In this document: in pieces, positions 44,031-53,762 of the stretch | Layout of the letters: every line of letters starts with the position of its first letter | Position numbering within the stretch: position 1 is the stretch's first letter | Origin: Diploptera punctata | Lineage: Eukaryota > Arthropoda > Insecta > Blattodea > Blaberidae | Reading direction: 5' to 3' | Length of the DNA stretch: 64,000 nucleotides | NCBI GenBank assembly: GCA_030220185.1 | Contig: JASPKZ010001230.1 | Span: forward strand, 558,001 to 622,000 | Notes under the pieces: model-generated | Told to the model about the DNA's origin: nothing | The model's database searches: none | What the model saw: only the letters and a program-made list of their open reading frames with translations | Made by a program: the position numbers and the translations under genes

Positions 44031-44747
44031 TAGAAGTTCAAAATCATTAATATAGGCACTCAAAAAATGAAAATAGGCTCTTACAAAAAGTGGACTAAAC
44101 ATACAATTTTACAGCCTTACGTAAAGAATATAAACATATGCTATCAATACCATACGAAGATATCAGAGATGATTTTGGAACTTGTTTTGCCTTTTTACAA
44201 AGAGCATACTTACGTTTTGCAGTGTATTGTGCTGCGAAACATGGCACTTCTTCGCGCAATTCACTGAAATTTTACACATTTTGCAAAACATTTGAGAATA
44301 TTTCCACACCAAATTCTTTCACGAGTTTGGTCAGTTTGTCTTTTACTGTTTTACTGATGTCTGTTCTTTAGGCATAGTAAAACAACTGTTCTAAAGGTAA
44401 AAAAATAAATAAATAAATAAATAAAAGCCACATACACTTGTCGCACAACTTTGTTTTTGAAGCACCTGTCTATGAATGAGGACTACAGACTGAATTTAGA
44501 ATTATCAACATAAAAAATAATAGATATGTGTCATGAAGTTTGTCCATTTCAATTAATTTAATTGAAATACTAAGTTAATTTCAAGAAAAAATGGCAAATA
44601 GGCATTAAAAGCTGAAATAGGCATTTATAGGCAAAATTAACTTCATGGAAAATAACTCTAGGGACGTCAGTATGAACTTATATGAAGTCACTTTTACAAT
44701 ATCTATAATAAATAACTGTAGGCATTTTCCCTAACATCCGGTCTCTA
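44031..44747. mobile_element. Non-autonomous hAT element, second copy
   Basis: The same family as 12013-12779 (shared TTTACAAAGAGCATACTTA, GTCACTTTTACAATATCTA, ends ..CATCCGGTCTCTA) with its own 8-bp duplication GTTATGAT (44023-44030 and 44748-44755). The left end has lost part of the inverted repeat. An AAATA run sits inside. Confidence 0.88.
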
Positions 44748-44759
44748 GTTATGATCAAC

Positions 44760-45340
44760 TATATCAGTATGGTCATCAGTTTTGCAGTTACATGCCAGAT
44801 TTCCACCCCCCCCTCCAGACAGATCGAGGACCACCATTATATTTTAGAATTTGGATTAATTATTTATTTAATACTATTATTATAGTTAAATACAACACTG
44901 CAGTATTTAGAATTTACTTACACACATGCTGTCCAAGTAAGTCTACATTTGCAGTAAAAAATGTAAGAATCAAATTTACAACTGCAATGCATGTGTTTGA
45001 ATTTTTAAAACTATGTTTCATTTCTTTAGTGAGAGCACTGGGCAGTGTATTAAAGCACCTTGGCTGGTTTGGGGTTGCTTACATGCACAATTCTTATCCA
45101 GCCTATAGACCTTCAGTTGGTGAAACAGTAAAGAATTTGACCTCCGTGCAGCAATCTCTCTCTATCTGTAGCTAACTCATACAACAGAATTTTGCCAAAT
45201 ACTAATTGGTTAAATCTAACATATAGTCCTACCTACATAAATTAATATAGTCTAACAATTTAATTTTATGTACCATTTTCAATTTATTATAACATTTTAA
45301 ACCTTTTTTCTATATATATTTTTCAACATAAAAATTACTT
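44760..45340. other. No recognised gene
   Basis: A 127-codon plus-strand frame (44792-45175) exists but shows no domain, splice context or conservation clue; it may be fortuitous. Confidence 0.35.
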
Positions 45341-45357
45341 TTTGATGAGAAAGATTA

Positions 45358-45620
45358 TATGCTCAGACTGGGGCTAGAACCCAGGACCTTTGGCTTTCTA
45401 GGCCAATAATCTACCGACTGAGCTACCTGAGCAAGTTCCAATCTAAACGCAAATTTTTCTCTTATATATGCTGTTAATTCCCGTGCATGAAATGCTATGA
45501 AACCTTTGCTTCTATCTTGCAAATGGCAGCTTCTTCATTAAGAAGACCTAAGACATTTATTTGGAAATTTTACATTAGGCCTACATTATAAAGCCAGTAC
45601 GGCTTCTTTCAATGTTTTTA
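45358..45620 (-). repeat. tRNA-derived SINE, family F
   Basis: Minus-strand head GGTAGCTCAGTCGGTAGAT (A box) and GGGTTCTAGCCCC (B box), then CAAATTTTTCTC-type body reading rightwards and an ATTTATAAAGCCAGTA-like end. Relative to the copy at 47970 it has a GGCCTA gain at a TA (45576-45583). Confidence 0.75.
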
Positions 45621-45654
45621 TTATTCATTTCATACATCTCAATGATGGATAAAT

Positions 45655-45775
45655 CATATGCTCAGACTGGGGCTTGAACCCAGGGCCTTTGGCTTTCTAG
45701 GCTAATACTCTACCAACTGAGCTACCTGAGCAAGTTCCAATCATAGAGATGTATACTATGAATAATAAAACCATC
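45655..45775 (-). repeat. SINE family F, head-only copy
   Basis: Repeats the head with A box GGTAGCTCAGTTGGTAGAG and B box GGGTTCAAGCCCC. It is flanked by CTCAATGATGGATAAATCAT and CATAGAGATGTAT phrases. Confidence 0.7.
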
Positions 45776-46292
45776 ATAAAAATTACTGCCTTCTAGCAAA
45801 TAAATCGTCGAGGGCAGCATGTGTCCTGCAGGGCGTTAGTTGGACCACATTGCACTACACTATCTCCACAAATCTGTCCCAAAGCTATGTGAATTTCAAT
45901 TGAGTTTTTTCCTTGTAAAGTTTCAATTCTGATGTAGGGTCACTGGTCGCTATATAAAATTCGACCTGACTTGATGTCCTTTCATTTGAAAGCAAAATCA
46001 TTCACCATAGAGTCAAGTTAACAGCAGACACACATATAGCTTGCTAATCTGAAGTCTGATTCACAACTGATGTTAATTTCAAATTAATCATGACACTGTA
46101 ATGGTGGTACATGCGCCATGTACAGACCTATTGGAATCGTCCTTTGTTATTAATATGACAGAAAATTAGTTTTTTTATGTCTGTGCATAAAACTGGTTTT
46201 TGATGCAATGTAAATTACCAATTACATTAAATACGTAACTAGTAAATTACCTTCCTAACCCATATAATATACATGTATAAATTGTATTTCAG

Positions 46293-46458
46293 GAAAAGCC
46301 TCACAAATGTGGACAGTGTTCTAAGTCATTCCCAACACCTGGAGATCTCAAGGCACATATGTATATCCACAGTGGTTCTTGGCCATTTCGTTGCAACGTC
46401 TGCAGTCGTGGTTTCAGTAAACAGACAAATTTACGCAATCATCTCATTTTACATACAG
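46293..46458 (+). CDS. PRDM-like exon 5 (zinc fingers 4 and 5)
   Basis: Acceptor TTTCAG|GA, donor ACAG|GTACGT. Encodes KCGQCSKSFPTPGDLKAHMY and RCNVCSRGFSKQTNLRNHLI fingers (about residues 305-355), phase 0 in and one nucleotide out. The linker between them, HSGSWPF, departs from TGEKP. Confidence 0.93.
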
Positions 46459-46464
46459 GTACGT

Positions 46465-47040
46465 AAATAGAAGAAGTAAGATTAGTTAAATAGCACATAA
46501 CAGACTAAATACACTTCTTGAAACAATATCTTCATTACAATTTGGAAGAGGATGAAATGTGGGAAGACAGACCATTTGAGACTACTGTCCACAACTCGAC
46601 TCCTGATATAAAATGGGCACACAAGGAATGATGGTGACATTTTTCGTCTAAAACATTAACTTATCTTTTCCAATTTATTGTAATTATGAAACTTTTATTT
46701 ATAAATTTGTTTGATAACCCAAGCACAAAAAGTACAGCGGGTGGCACTGGAACACATTTTTTCTTAATATATTTCTAAATAAAGTGTTTTGGATAAATTA
46801 AAGAAAAATTACATATTGTATTCATTCTATTCAAATCTTGTGTGAATTTTTGGGATAACATATTTATATTGCAAGGTAATTAAATGTCCAAAAGAATTTA
46901 AAAACCCACATAATTAATTTTGAGAAAACTGTAATATCTTTCTTTTATTCATCACTTTTTGGAGAAGTGAGAACTAAAAAAACACAATGGACATCACTTA
47001 GATGAGGAGTTAACTAAATATTAAACATTAGTGATGGTTT
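46465..47040. other. No feature recognised
   Basis: Start of intron 5; AT-rich with no supported element. Confidence 0.4.
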
Positions 47041-47059
47041 TTTTTTTTAAATCATTAGG

Positions 47060-47160
47060 AAGTAACATTATGAGTTTGTGAAAAGCTGATGATGGGACAA
47101 CAGCCTTGAAACATATGTTCAACTAAACAATCATATGAGGTATTAGTGATGTTATTGTTT
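47060..47160 (+). ncRNA. Hammerhead-like core with flanks, Penelope-like fragment
   Basis: CTGATGA (47086-47092), a short GGG/CCT stem and GAAAC (47108-47112) form a hammerhead-like core. Upstream GGAAGTAACATTATGAG and downstream TCATATGAGGTATTAG are phrases of the palindromic units further right. Stem I is not convincing, so catalysis is doubtful. Confidence 0.4.
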
Positions 47161-47169
47161 TGAAAGGAG

Positions 47170-47260
47170 AAAGTAACGTCTAAACCAGGATTTGAACCCA
47201 AGACCTCTAGCTTTGTAAGTTATTGTGCTATCCATTACACTATCCAAGGCTTCCAATGCA
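47170..47260 (-). repeat. tRNA-like SINE head
   Basis: Minus-strand GATAGTGTAATGGATAGCA (A-box-like) and GGGTTCAAATCCT (B box). No amino-acyl stem closes; a SINE remnant. Confidence 0.5.
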
Positions 47261-47964
47261 ACTGGCAATTTTTCTTTCTTCATATACAATTCTCTTATCG
47301 TCCAAGGCAGATAGTCATTGCTACCAATGCCATCTGATGGATTCTAATTCTAGAAGACATTTTAATGAGAATTTTTATACAACTTTTATAGCAGTAAGGC
47401 TCAATATTTTTATGTTTATATTTATATTTAATACTTGCAATGATGTGATGTTAATACAAATACAAATGTTTTGATCAAATGTCAAAAGTTTAACAGAAAT
47501 TATTGCCATTAGAAATAGGTAATATAAAAAAAATAAAGTGGAGAAATATTGTGAACATAATAAATATTACAATTATAAAATTAAGTACATTGTAAATGCA
47601 GTCTCTTCAACTGACTACATTTACAAGATACTTATTAATTCTATACTTATTATAATTTTTATATTTTGATTAATACCTCGACGGTACTTTACCATGAACC
47701 TTATTAATATTGAATATTAAATGTTATAATTAGTTCCCTAAAACATGATTTAAAAAAACTATACTGTACCTACACACAAATAATATCCCAAAATTTGTAC
47801 ATTCACATAATTAAAGTTTTATTATATATATATTTTAAAACAATCTAATACTACTCAATAGCCTACTATACACTGAAGTGGTTACACCAATGGCATGCAC
47901 TGAACATTCAGATAGCTGAAGCACTGAATATTATAAGTTTTAAGTAAATTTTAATGAGTTATAT

Positions 47965-48230
47965 TTGAAGAGGAAAATTTTCGCCTAGACCGAGACTCGA
48001 ACCCAGGACCTTTCGCTTCCTGGGTCAAATGCTCTACCAACTGAGCTACTGAGGCACGTTGCGATCTAGAAGCAAATTTTTCTCTTTATACGTTGTAATT
48101 CCCTCGTGCCAAATGCTTTGAAACTGTTGCTTCTATCTTTGCATATGACGGTCTCTTAGTTAAGAAGACATTCATTGGGAATTTAACACTACTTTATAAA
48201 GCCAGTATCAAATATAATTTATCCTTCAGT
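47965..48230 (-). repeat. SINE family F, left arm of an inverted pair
   Basis: Head GGTAGAGCATTTGACCC / GGGTTCGAGTC on the minus strand, body GCAAATTTTTCTCTTTATAC, GGAATTTAACACTACTTTAT end. It pairs with the plus-strand copy split between 48433-48471 and 50022-50250. Confidence 0.8.
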
Positions 48231-48279
48231 GAGAAGTAATTTTTTTTATCAAAACAGCTGCTTCATTATAGGCCTCTAG

Positions 48280-48395
48280 GCTGAAGAAATGTAGGAAGAC
48301 CAAAACGTCGTTGGAAGGACGACCTGCGCCTGCGGCATGTAGTGCGCCGGGGACCGGAACGGGCCAACAGGCCCATACCTTGAAGATGATGATGA
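48280..48395 (+). pseudogene. LINE RT C-terminal scrap
   Basis: AGGAAGACCAAAACGTCGTTGG onward resembles the 'GRPKxRWKDDLR' end of LINE proteins, followed by a (GAT)n tail. It sits between the arms of the inverted SINE pair. Confidence 0.45.
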
Positions 48396-48549
48396 TGAGA
48401 AGTAATTAATAATAAAAACATCAATAGAAACCCTACTGGCTTTATAAAGTAGTGTTAAATTCCCAATTAATATTTAATTTTAGGAAGTTATATTTTGAGG
48501 TTATTTTAATTATATTATTTTTAGTCTGGACATCTTACCTCAATATTAA

Positions 48550-49856
48550 CACATTGGTGACCGACTGCAGTGCGTTCCATCCACTGCTGCTGGACCGGAC
48601 ATTTCTGTCAGTAGCGTGGACTTTTAAATTTTAAACCGCGCTAGCACAGTGTGATTTTTACATCAATATATTTACAGTCAATAACAATATTGCATAAGTA
48701 AATCTTTATTAGTGTTCTCATCAGACCTTCTAGTAGAAATTGAGGGTTTGATAGCGTTATAAACATTTCCCTTTATTTAAAGGCACAGGGCAAAAGAGCA
48801 TATGTAGCGAGTTTCTTTTCTTGTGTTCACTAAAAACGTGGCAAGGTTTGGAAGGTTTTTTTTCAGACACAGTTTGTGTTAATTTATGTTTCTATATGTC
48901 TCAGCCTTCTTGGTGGGTCTTGACATGGTGTCCTTTTCAATCTGTCTTCCCTCCTCTTTCCTGTCATCTGTTCCTAATTTTACGGTAGCCAAACAAGAGG
49001 CTGTTTCAAGCAAAAAACTTCTGTTTGACATATTGTTGTTAGGATTTTGAAATTTATAGACCCAAAAAGCATTAGAGTGCACAATTCACAGGCCACAATA
49101 CAACTTTCTTGCTTCATTTCACTGTTTTTCTAAGGATGGAGTAATATGATAGGTACTGGTCAGCCCTGTCTACACCCTTCACATACTTGTTATTTTGAAG
49201 TATTCAATAGGGCATTTTTACAACTTTACCCCTCCCATTCTCGTGTTGCCTGATGCAATGTGCTAACCATTCTTACGTCTCTTTTATCTTTCGATGTTTG
49301 TAGCAAAAGGTCCCCCTTACTTCAAAACACACATTCTCCTGGTTTGAGTTTATTTCCTGCTTCCACAAATGATTTTGGAAGTCCTCTGTAATCTTTATTG
49401 CTTCAGAAACTCTAGTCTTTCTTTCGAGCAAATTTTTAGCTTTAGCCACACTTATAATAATTATTCTGGTACACATGATGCCACAGATATTAATTCGACT
49501 CCAGAACGCAAAATAGTGTTCCTTCTAATTTTTCCCCTCTGCAACATATATTTACAGGTTACATACGTATCCCGTAATCGCCTAACTATCGGCACTAAAA
49601 TTCCATATTTCACCAGCCATCTGTCTTAAAATTGTAAACAACTCTTTCTGTAAAGTTGGCAATTTCATAAAAGAGAAGAGAGGGGTACAAAAACAACTAT
49701 AGTTTATTTCACAATGAGAAAAAACAAAATTGCACGCTCCTTCAAAAGCGAAGAGGCTGGAAAACCATAGAAAACGTAAACACGGAAATCTCCGTGGCCC
49801 GTCGTCTAGCGCTGGCCATTTAAACACGGAGATCTCCGTGGCCCGTCACCAATGTG
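48550..49856 (-). mobile_element. piggyBac (PGBD4-like) element inside the palindrome
   Basis: Bounded by TTAA duplications (48546-48549, 49857-49860) and 12-bp ends CACATTGGTGAC, it cleanly splits the palindrome arm. Minus-strand fragments fit a piggyBac transposase: a GVDRADQ-like region near 49150, then VHSNAFWVYKFQNPNNNMSN, MSRPTKKAE, and near 48800 LVNTRKETRYICSFALCL, corresponding to the transposase C-terminal Cys-rich domain. The right end has an internal repeat of ACACGGA.ATCTCCGTGGCC. Many stops; inactive. Confidence 0.8.
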
Positions 49857-49920
49857 TTAATGTTGATTTGTTCTTGGACATGTTTCAAAACAATTCTGTT
49901 TTATCGTCAGCTTTTCCCAC

Positions 49921-50009
49921 AGTCTGGGAAAGCTGACGATAAAACAGAATTGTTTTGAAACATGTCCAAGAACAAATCAACATTAATATTGAGGTAAGAT
50001 GTCCAGACT
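49921..50009 (+). ncRNA. Hammerhead-ribozyme-like motif, Penelope-like unit
   Basis: CTGACGA (49933-49939), stem II AAAAC/GTTTT (49941-49945 with 49952-49956), then GAAAC (49957-49961) reproduce the invariant hammerhead core CUGANGA..GAAA. AGTCTGG at 49921 can pair with CCAGACT at 50003, and CAT after GAAA can pair with ATG before a GTC, which would give a type I fold cleaving after GTC; that pairing leaves a bulge in stem I. Hammerheads are documented in Penelope-like elements. Activity is not established. Confidence 0.5.
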
Positions 50010-51009
50010 AAAAATAATATAATTCCCAATTAATGTCTTCTTAACTAAGAGGCTGTCACATGTAAAAATGCAAGCAACGGTTTCAAAGCATTTGGCATGA
50101 GGGAATTACAACGTATAAAGAGAAAAATTTGCGTCTAGATCACAACTCACCTTGGTAGCTCAGCTGGTAGAGCATTTGGCCCGGAAAGCCGAAGGTCCCA
50201 GGTTCAAGTCTCGGTCTAGGTAAAAATTTTTCTCTTCATATGTAATTTATCCTTCAGTGAGAAGTGTTAAATTAATAATAAAAAACATTAAATTTTAATG
50301 AGGTTTGCTTTGATAAAAATCAAAACTAACAATAATTAAAAATACAATTTATATAAAAATGATTTAGCATAATATCATTTTACATTATTAACGAAACCTA
50401 TAAGCAAAATTTTATGTAAAATAATTCACTCCTGACACTTTACTAGATTATCTCACTAAGAAACTGAAATTCTATCTTTTTCTCCTGGGAAGCAAATTTG
50501 ACAACTACTACCTCAAAGAATACTTTCTTCTTTGCCTTATAACAGGGATGCTTCAATCAAAATACTTCTTCTATAATTTCGAGAGTAGCTTTTAAGTCAT
50601 ATTCAGCACTGAAAACAGTTTTTCCACTCAAGAGCAATTGTATAGAGTAGTAATAGTTTTGCAGGTTAATGTTTTTTTTATATCTATTTGTATAGTAGGC
50701 TAACACATGAGCAAGAAGAAACTAATCTGAAGCGAGCTTTGGTTGTAGCACGCAGCACATGTCAGAGTCACGCATGTAACTGTCTCTACTCAACACATGC
50801 AAGAAAAACATGCTTCGGTTCATCACCAATCCTTATTCCAATGTGTATTGAAACTAGCAGTTTTATTTCTTTCTAAAAAATCTGACAGTTTTTTCAATAT
50901 ATTATTGAATGATCAGGTGATAGATACTGTTACCGAGCAGTGCTTCAGTTGGTTTCCCTGAGTTACACAATATGGTATAAAAATATGTGTTTACACTTGA
51001 AAAGTCATT

Positions 51010-51125
51010 ATTTCAAGAAATTATTAATTAATGAGTTGTATATTTTGACTCACCTCATATTTCTTTATTTTTTATGCAGATTAGTTTTGTCACTTCTGTG
51101 CGGTGAGTCAAAATATACAACTCAT
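51010..51125. repeat. Palindrome
   Basis: ATGAGTTGTATATTTTGACTCACC and its complement (GGTGAGTCAAAATATACAAC) flank a ~45-bp centre. The GGTGAGT-type end recurs in the neighbouring palindromes. Confidence 0.85.
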
Positions 51126-51404
51126 AATAATTAAAAGAAACCTCATAGTGTTATTTCCTACATATATTTAAGAAATTATACCTGGAATTAGACCAAAAAC
51201 AATGGGAAAAGTCTTCAAACATATTCCAAATATAAAATTTTTTGATATAATGAAGATATAACACATATTTTAAACTTGAAAACAATTTGTAAGACAAAAC
51301 TAGTGTATTCATTAAATTAATGTTGGGAAGTAAACATTATGAGGTATTAAACTGTTTTTAGTCTGTTCATCTTACCTCAATATTAATGTTGATTTGTTCT
51401 TGAA

Positions 51405-51437
51405 CATGTTTCAATTACGTCATAATCATCGTCAGCA
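51405..51437 (-). ncRNA. Hammerhead-like core, minus strand
   Basis: On the minus strand CTGACGA (51435-51429), a GATT..AATT stem and GAAAC (51412-51408) mirror the copy at 51958. The two copies lie on opposite arms of the palindrome and differ at several positions. Confidence 0.4.
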
Positions 51438-51944
51438 TATTGCCCAGACTGGTTAGATTTATGTTGTACACCCTGGATGTCGATGTCAGCTCCATCCTGT
51501 GGTTGGCCAAAGAACCTCCAAACAAGGTCACCACAGGATGGAGCTGACATCGACATCCAGGGTGTACAACATAATATTGTTTAATTGTTTCTTCACTCAC
51601 CTCATTCTTAACTCCCACGCAGACTGAAGTTTCTTCACTTCATTTGTGACATTCTCAATGCTGTATTACGTTCACAACTGATCTCCAACGGCCTCCTCTC
51701 TTGCAGACTAACCTCCGTGCCATCTGATGGCTGACAGACAAGGTCAGTCTGCAAGAGAGGAGGCCGTTGGACATCAGTTGTGAACGTAATACAGCATTGA
51801 GAATGTCGCAAATGAAGTGAAGAACTCGAGTCTGCATGGGAGTTAAGAAGTATGAGGTGAGTGAAGAAACAACTAAACAATATTAAAATAAACCTCATAG
51901 TGTTATTTCCTACCTACATAACAGTACAACATAAATCTAACCAG

Positions 51945-52025
51945 TCTGGGCAATATGCTGATGATGATTGTGATATAATCGAAACATGTTCAAGAACAAA
52001 TCAACATTAATATTAAGGTAAGATG
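51945..52025 (+). ncRNA. Hammerhead-like core, plus strand
   Basis: CTGATGA (51958-51964), stem II GATT/AATC (51966-51969 with 51977-51980), GAAAC (51981-51985), again preceded by AGTCTGG and followed by CATG.. and ..CAGACT. Stem II differs in sequence from the 49921 copy yet stays paired, a sign of conserved structure. Confidence 0.5.
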
Positions 52026-52104
52026 AACAGACTAAAAATAATTTAATTAAAATAACCTCAAAATATAACTTCCTAAAATAAAATATTGAGGTATAATCAT
52101 TGAA

Positions 52105-52200
52105 ATTCATCTGACAACATTTTTTGACAACTCACCTAAAAATGTTTGTGTTTTTCATGAAATTTATGAGGTGAGTTGTCAAAAAATGTCCAATGAATTA
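52105..52200. repeat. Palindrome
   Basis: ACATTTTTTGACAACTCACC and its complement flank TAAAAATGTTTGTGTTTTTC; it shares the ACTCACCT-type end with the palindromes to the left. Confidence 0.8.
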
Positions 52201-52559
52201 GTGTATTCAATTATAAAATTACAATAGAAAATAACATTATGAAGTTGTTCTTAATAAATAAGGCGAGTCAGTTGGTAAGATGCAACAGACTCACTTTATT
52301 TATTAGTGTATTCAAATTAAAAATGTATATAGGAGTTATAATTAATAGAACATTTTTCTTATAAAAGAAAAAAAGTGTATTTATGCCTTATTCATATTTG
52401 ATCATGGTTACAGTGCATATAACAAATCTGAAACATGTAGGACTTTAACTGATGTACACATAGTTCACAACAGTAAAAACAGTTCTAAACATCTAGAAAT
52501 CACATTAACACACTTCACTGCTAATTATTTTAGATTGAAAATGGTATTTGTTATTACAG

Positions 52560-53260
52560 GAGATCGGCCATATCCCTGTGAATTCTGTGGGAAAAAATTT
52601 GCACTTGCCTGCAACCTTCGTGCACATATAAAATCACACCACCACAATAGAGACAAAATATCGGTCAAAAAAGAAGCTACATCAGATCAAAAAGAAACCA
52701 ATATAATACCAAGATATAAAAACAAATTTGAATATGTATCCTCTGTGAATGAGCATAAAAATCATAATACATGGTATGAAAACAGTAACAAACAAGTGCA
52801 ATCCACTGTCACTTCATCTTCAGAACTCTCTCCATACTGTAATTTTGTGAAAAGTTTTTTTTCTCTGGAGAACACACAAGTTGCAGTACATTCTTTTACT
52901 TGTGCTGACCATAATAAACCATTTGATGTCAGTCCCAGAAATTGTGATCCAGATAAATCAGCCACAAATGCAGATCAATTCCATGGAATTTGTAAATTTG
53001 GATATTCTAATATTTTGGAAGAAATGTGGCCTGAAAGTAATTCTTTTGTAAATCCATGCAACATCCCATTTTCTTTGGTCCAAACTCCCTTCAGCATTAA
53101 TATGCCATGCTTGACATCCATATCACTAAGTGATTTACAAGCTCTCTTATTAATGCAAGCAGCAATGTTGCAAGGAGGAAATGTTGCTTACAATGATGAT
53201 AAAGCAATCAAAAATCAAATGACAGATCCAGCACAAAGTAGAAGTATCTTACTAGTCTGA
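52560..53260 (+). CDS. PRDM-like exon 6 (zinc finger 6, C-terminal tail, stop)
   Basis: Acceptor TTATTACAG|GA; G from exon 5 completes Gly before DRPYPC. Finger 6 is PCEFCGKKFALACNLRAHIK followed by SHHH (about residues 361-384). The remaining ~205 residues are a polar, Ser/Asn-rich tail with no known domain, ending at TGA 53258-53260. A short hydrophobic patch (SLSDLQALLLMQAAML) near the end could be an interaction helix. Confidence 0.9.
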
Positions 53261-53454
53261 TTATTGAAGAATCAGCAGAGGATCAAATATACACAGTATA
53301 TTATAAAATAGTTTATTATTTCTTCACAATAGTAATATATTGAACTATTTTTTGGGCCTAACCACTCTTATAGGCAACTATTATGCACTTGTCACACTCA
53401 GTCGGAGGTTAGAAAATAACTAATAGCACTAAGAAATATTCAACTATTCAGAAA

Positions 53455-53502
53455 AATAAAGCACAAATATACTTATATATTCATAGATAAATGTAGAATA
53501 AA
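53455..53502 (+). promoter_or_regulatory. Candidate polyadenylation signals, PRDM-like gene
   Basis: AATAAA at 53455-53460 and again at 53497-53502, about 195 and 237 nt past the stop. Either could define the 3' end. Confidence 0.5.
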
Positions 53503-53756
53503 AATGTTTACATAAAGTTCATTAATGCTGTATACTTGTGAACATTATAAAGGGAAAGTGGATTCAAACCAGAAGTTAAGAACATGTGGTCTACTATACA
53601 AACTGGTGTCATTCCATCTGTGTGTTGTTCTGTAATGCTATGTAAGTTATAAGCCCCATCCCTTTGAATGTAAGAAAAGCATTATCACTAATAACATATT
53701 AGAAATAAAATCACAATACATTAATTCATTCAGTATGAAGAATTACTTACCTCTCA

Positions 53757-53762
53757 TTTATT
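53757..53762 (-). promoter_or_regulatory. PUS7: Candidate polyadenylation signal, PUS7
   Basis: TTTATT on the plus strand, i.e. AATAAA on the minus strand, about 56 nt past the PUS7 stop codon. Confidence 0.55.

Larger units (their letters stand above)
48472..50021 (+). mobile_element. Penelope-like palindromic unit with 13-bp duplication
   Basis: Flanked by ATTCCCAATTAAT on both sides (48459-48471 and 50022-50034). Without the piggyBac inside it is a ~240-bp near-palindrome: left arm TTTAATTTTAGGAAGTTATA..AGTCTGGACATCTTACC, centre near 49922, right arm ..CATGTCCAAGAACAAATCAA..GATGTCCAGACT. A shorter-armed sister at 61414-61619 has its own 14-bp duplication. Inverted partial copies and variable long duplications are usual for Penelope-like retroelements; the assignment relies on the hammerhead-like core and on 62282-62766. 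Confidence 0.7.
48433..50250 (+). repeat. SINE family F, right arm, split by a Penelope-like unit
   Basis: 48433-48471 and 50022-50250 are contiguous SINE sequence (TTATAAAGTAGTG..ATTCCCAATTAAT | GTCTTCTTAACTAAGAGGC..GGTAGCTCAGCTGGTAGAGC..GGTTCAAGTC) separated by the insertion below. Confidence 0.8.
51365..52070. repeat. Nested palindromes of Penelope-like units
   Basis: At least three levels: outer arms AGTCTGTTCATCTTACC.. (51360) and ..AAGATGAACAGACT (about 52025); inner arms TGTACACCCTGGATGTCGA../its complement (51470-51575); and CACCTCATTCTTAACTCCCA../its complement with the long CAACGGCCTCCTCTCTTGCA arm (51590-51860). Stretches of >40 bp are perfectly complementary, so arms are either young or kept alike by conversion. 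Confidence 0.85.
1644..53260 (+). other. Gene span: PR-domain C2H2 zinc-finger gene (six coding exons)
   Basis: Joining 1644-1859, 28531-28864, 32696-32878, 40633-40802, 46293-46458 and 52560-53260 gives 1770 nt, a continuous 589-codon frame plus stop. Every internal boundary has an AG acceptor and GT donor, and phases match at all five junctions (0, 1, 1, 0, 1). The predicted protein has a PR/SET-like domain (about residues 40-170) and six tandem C2H2 fingers (about 221-384), with THTG-EKPHVC, HSG-DKPHQC, HTK-EKPHKC and HTG-DRPYPC linkers reconstituted across introns. PRDM proteins are nuclear transcriptional regulators. PR plus six fingers in under 600 residues recalls PRDM14, while the YIPKGTRF stretch recalls PRDM1; orthology is unresolved. 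Introns 1 and 5 are swollen by mobile elements. Confidence 0.85.

Noticed and set aside
44792..45175. 127-codon ORF as a small gene
   Set aside because: No domain, start context, splice signals or repeat relationship; length is unremarkable for 64 kb of six-frame sequence.
48380..48400. Hammerhead core at the CTTGAAGATGATGATGATG run
   Set aside because: It is a (GAT)n tail of a LINE scrap; no CTGANGA..GAAA spacing or stem II can be formed.
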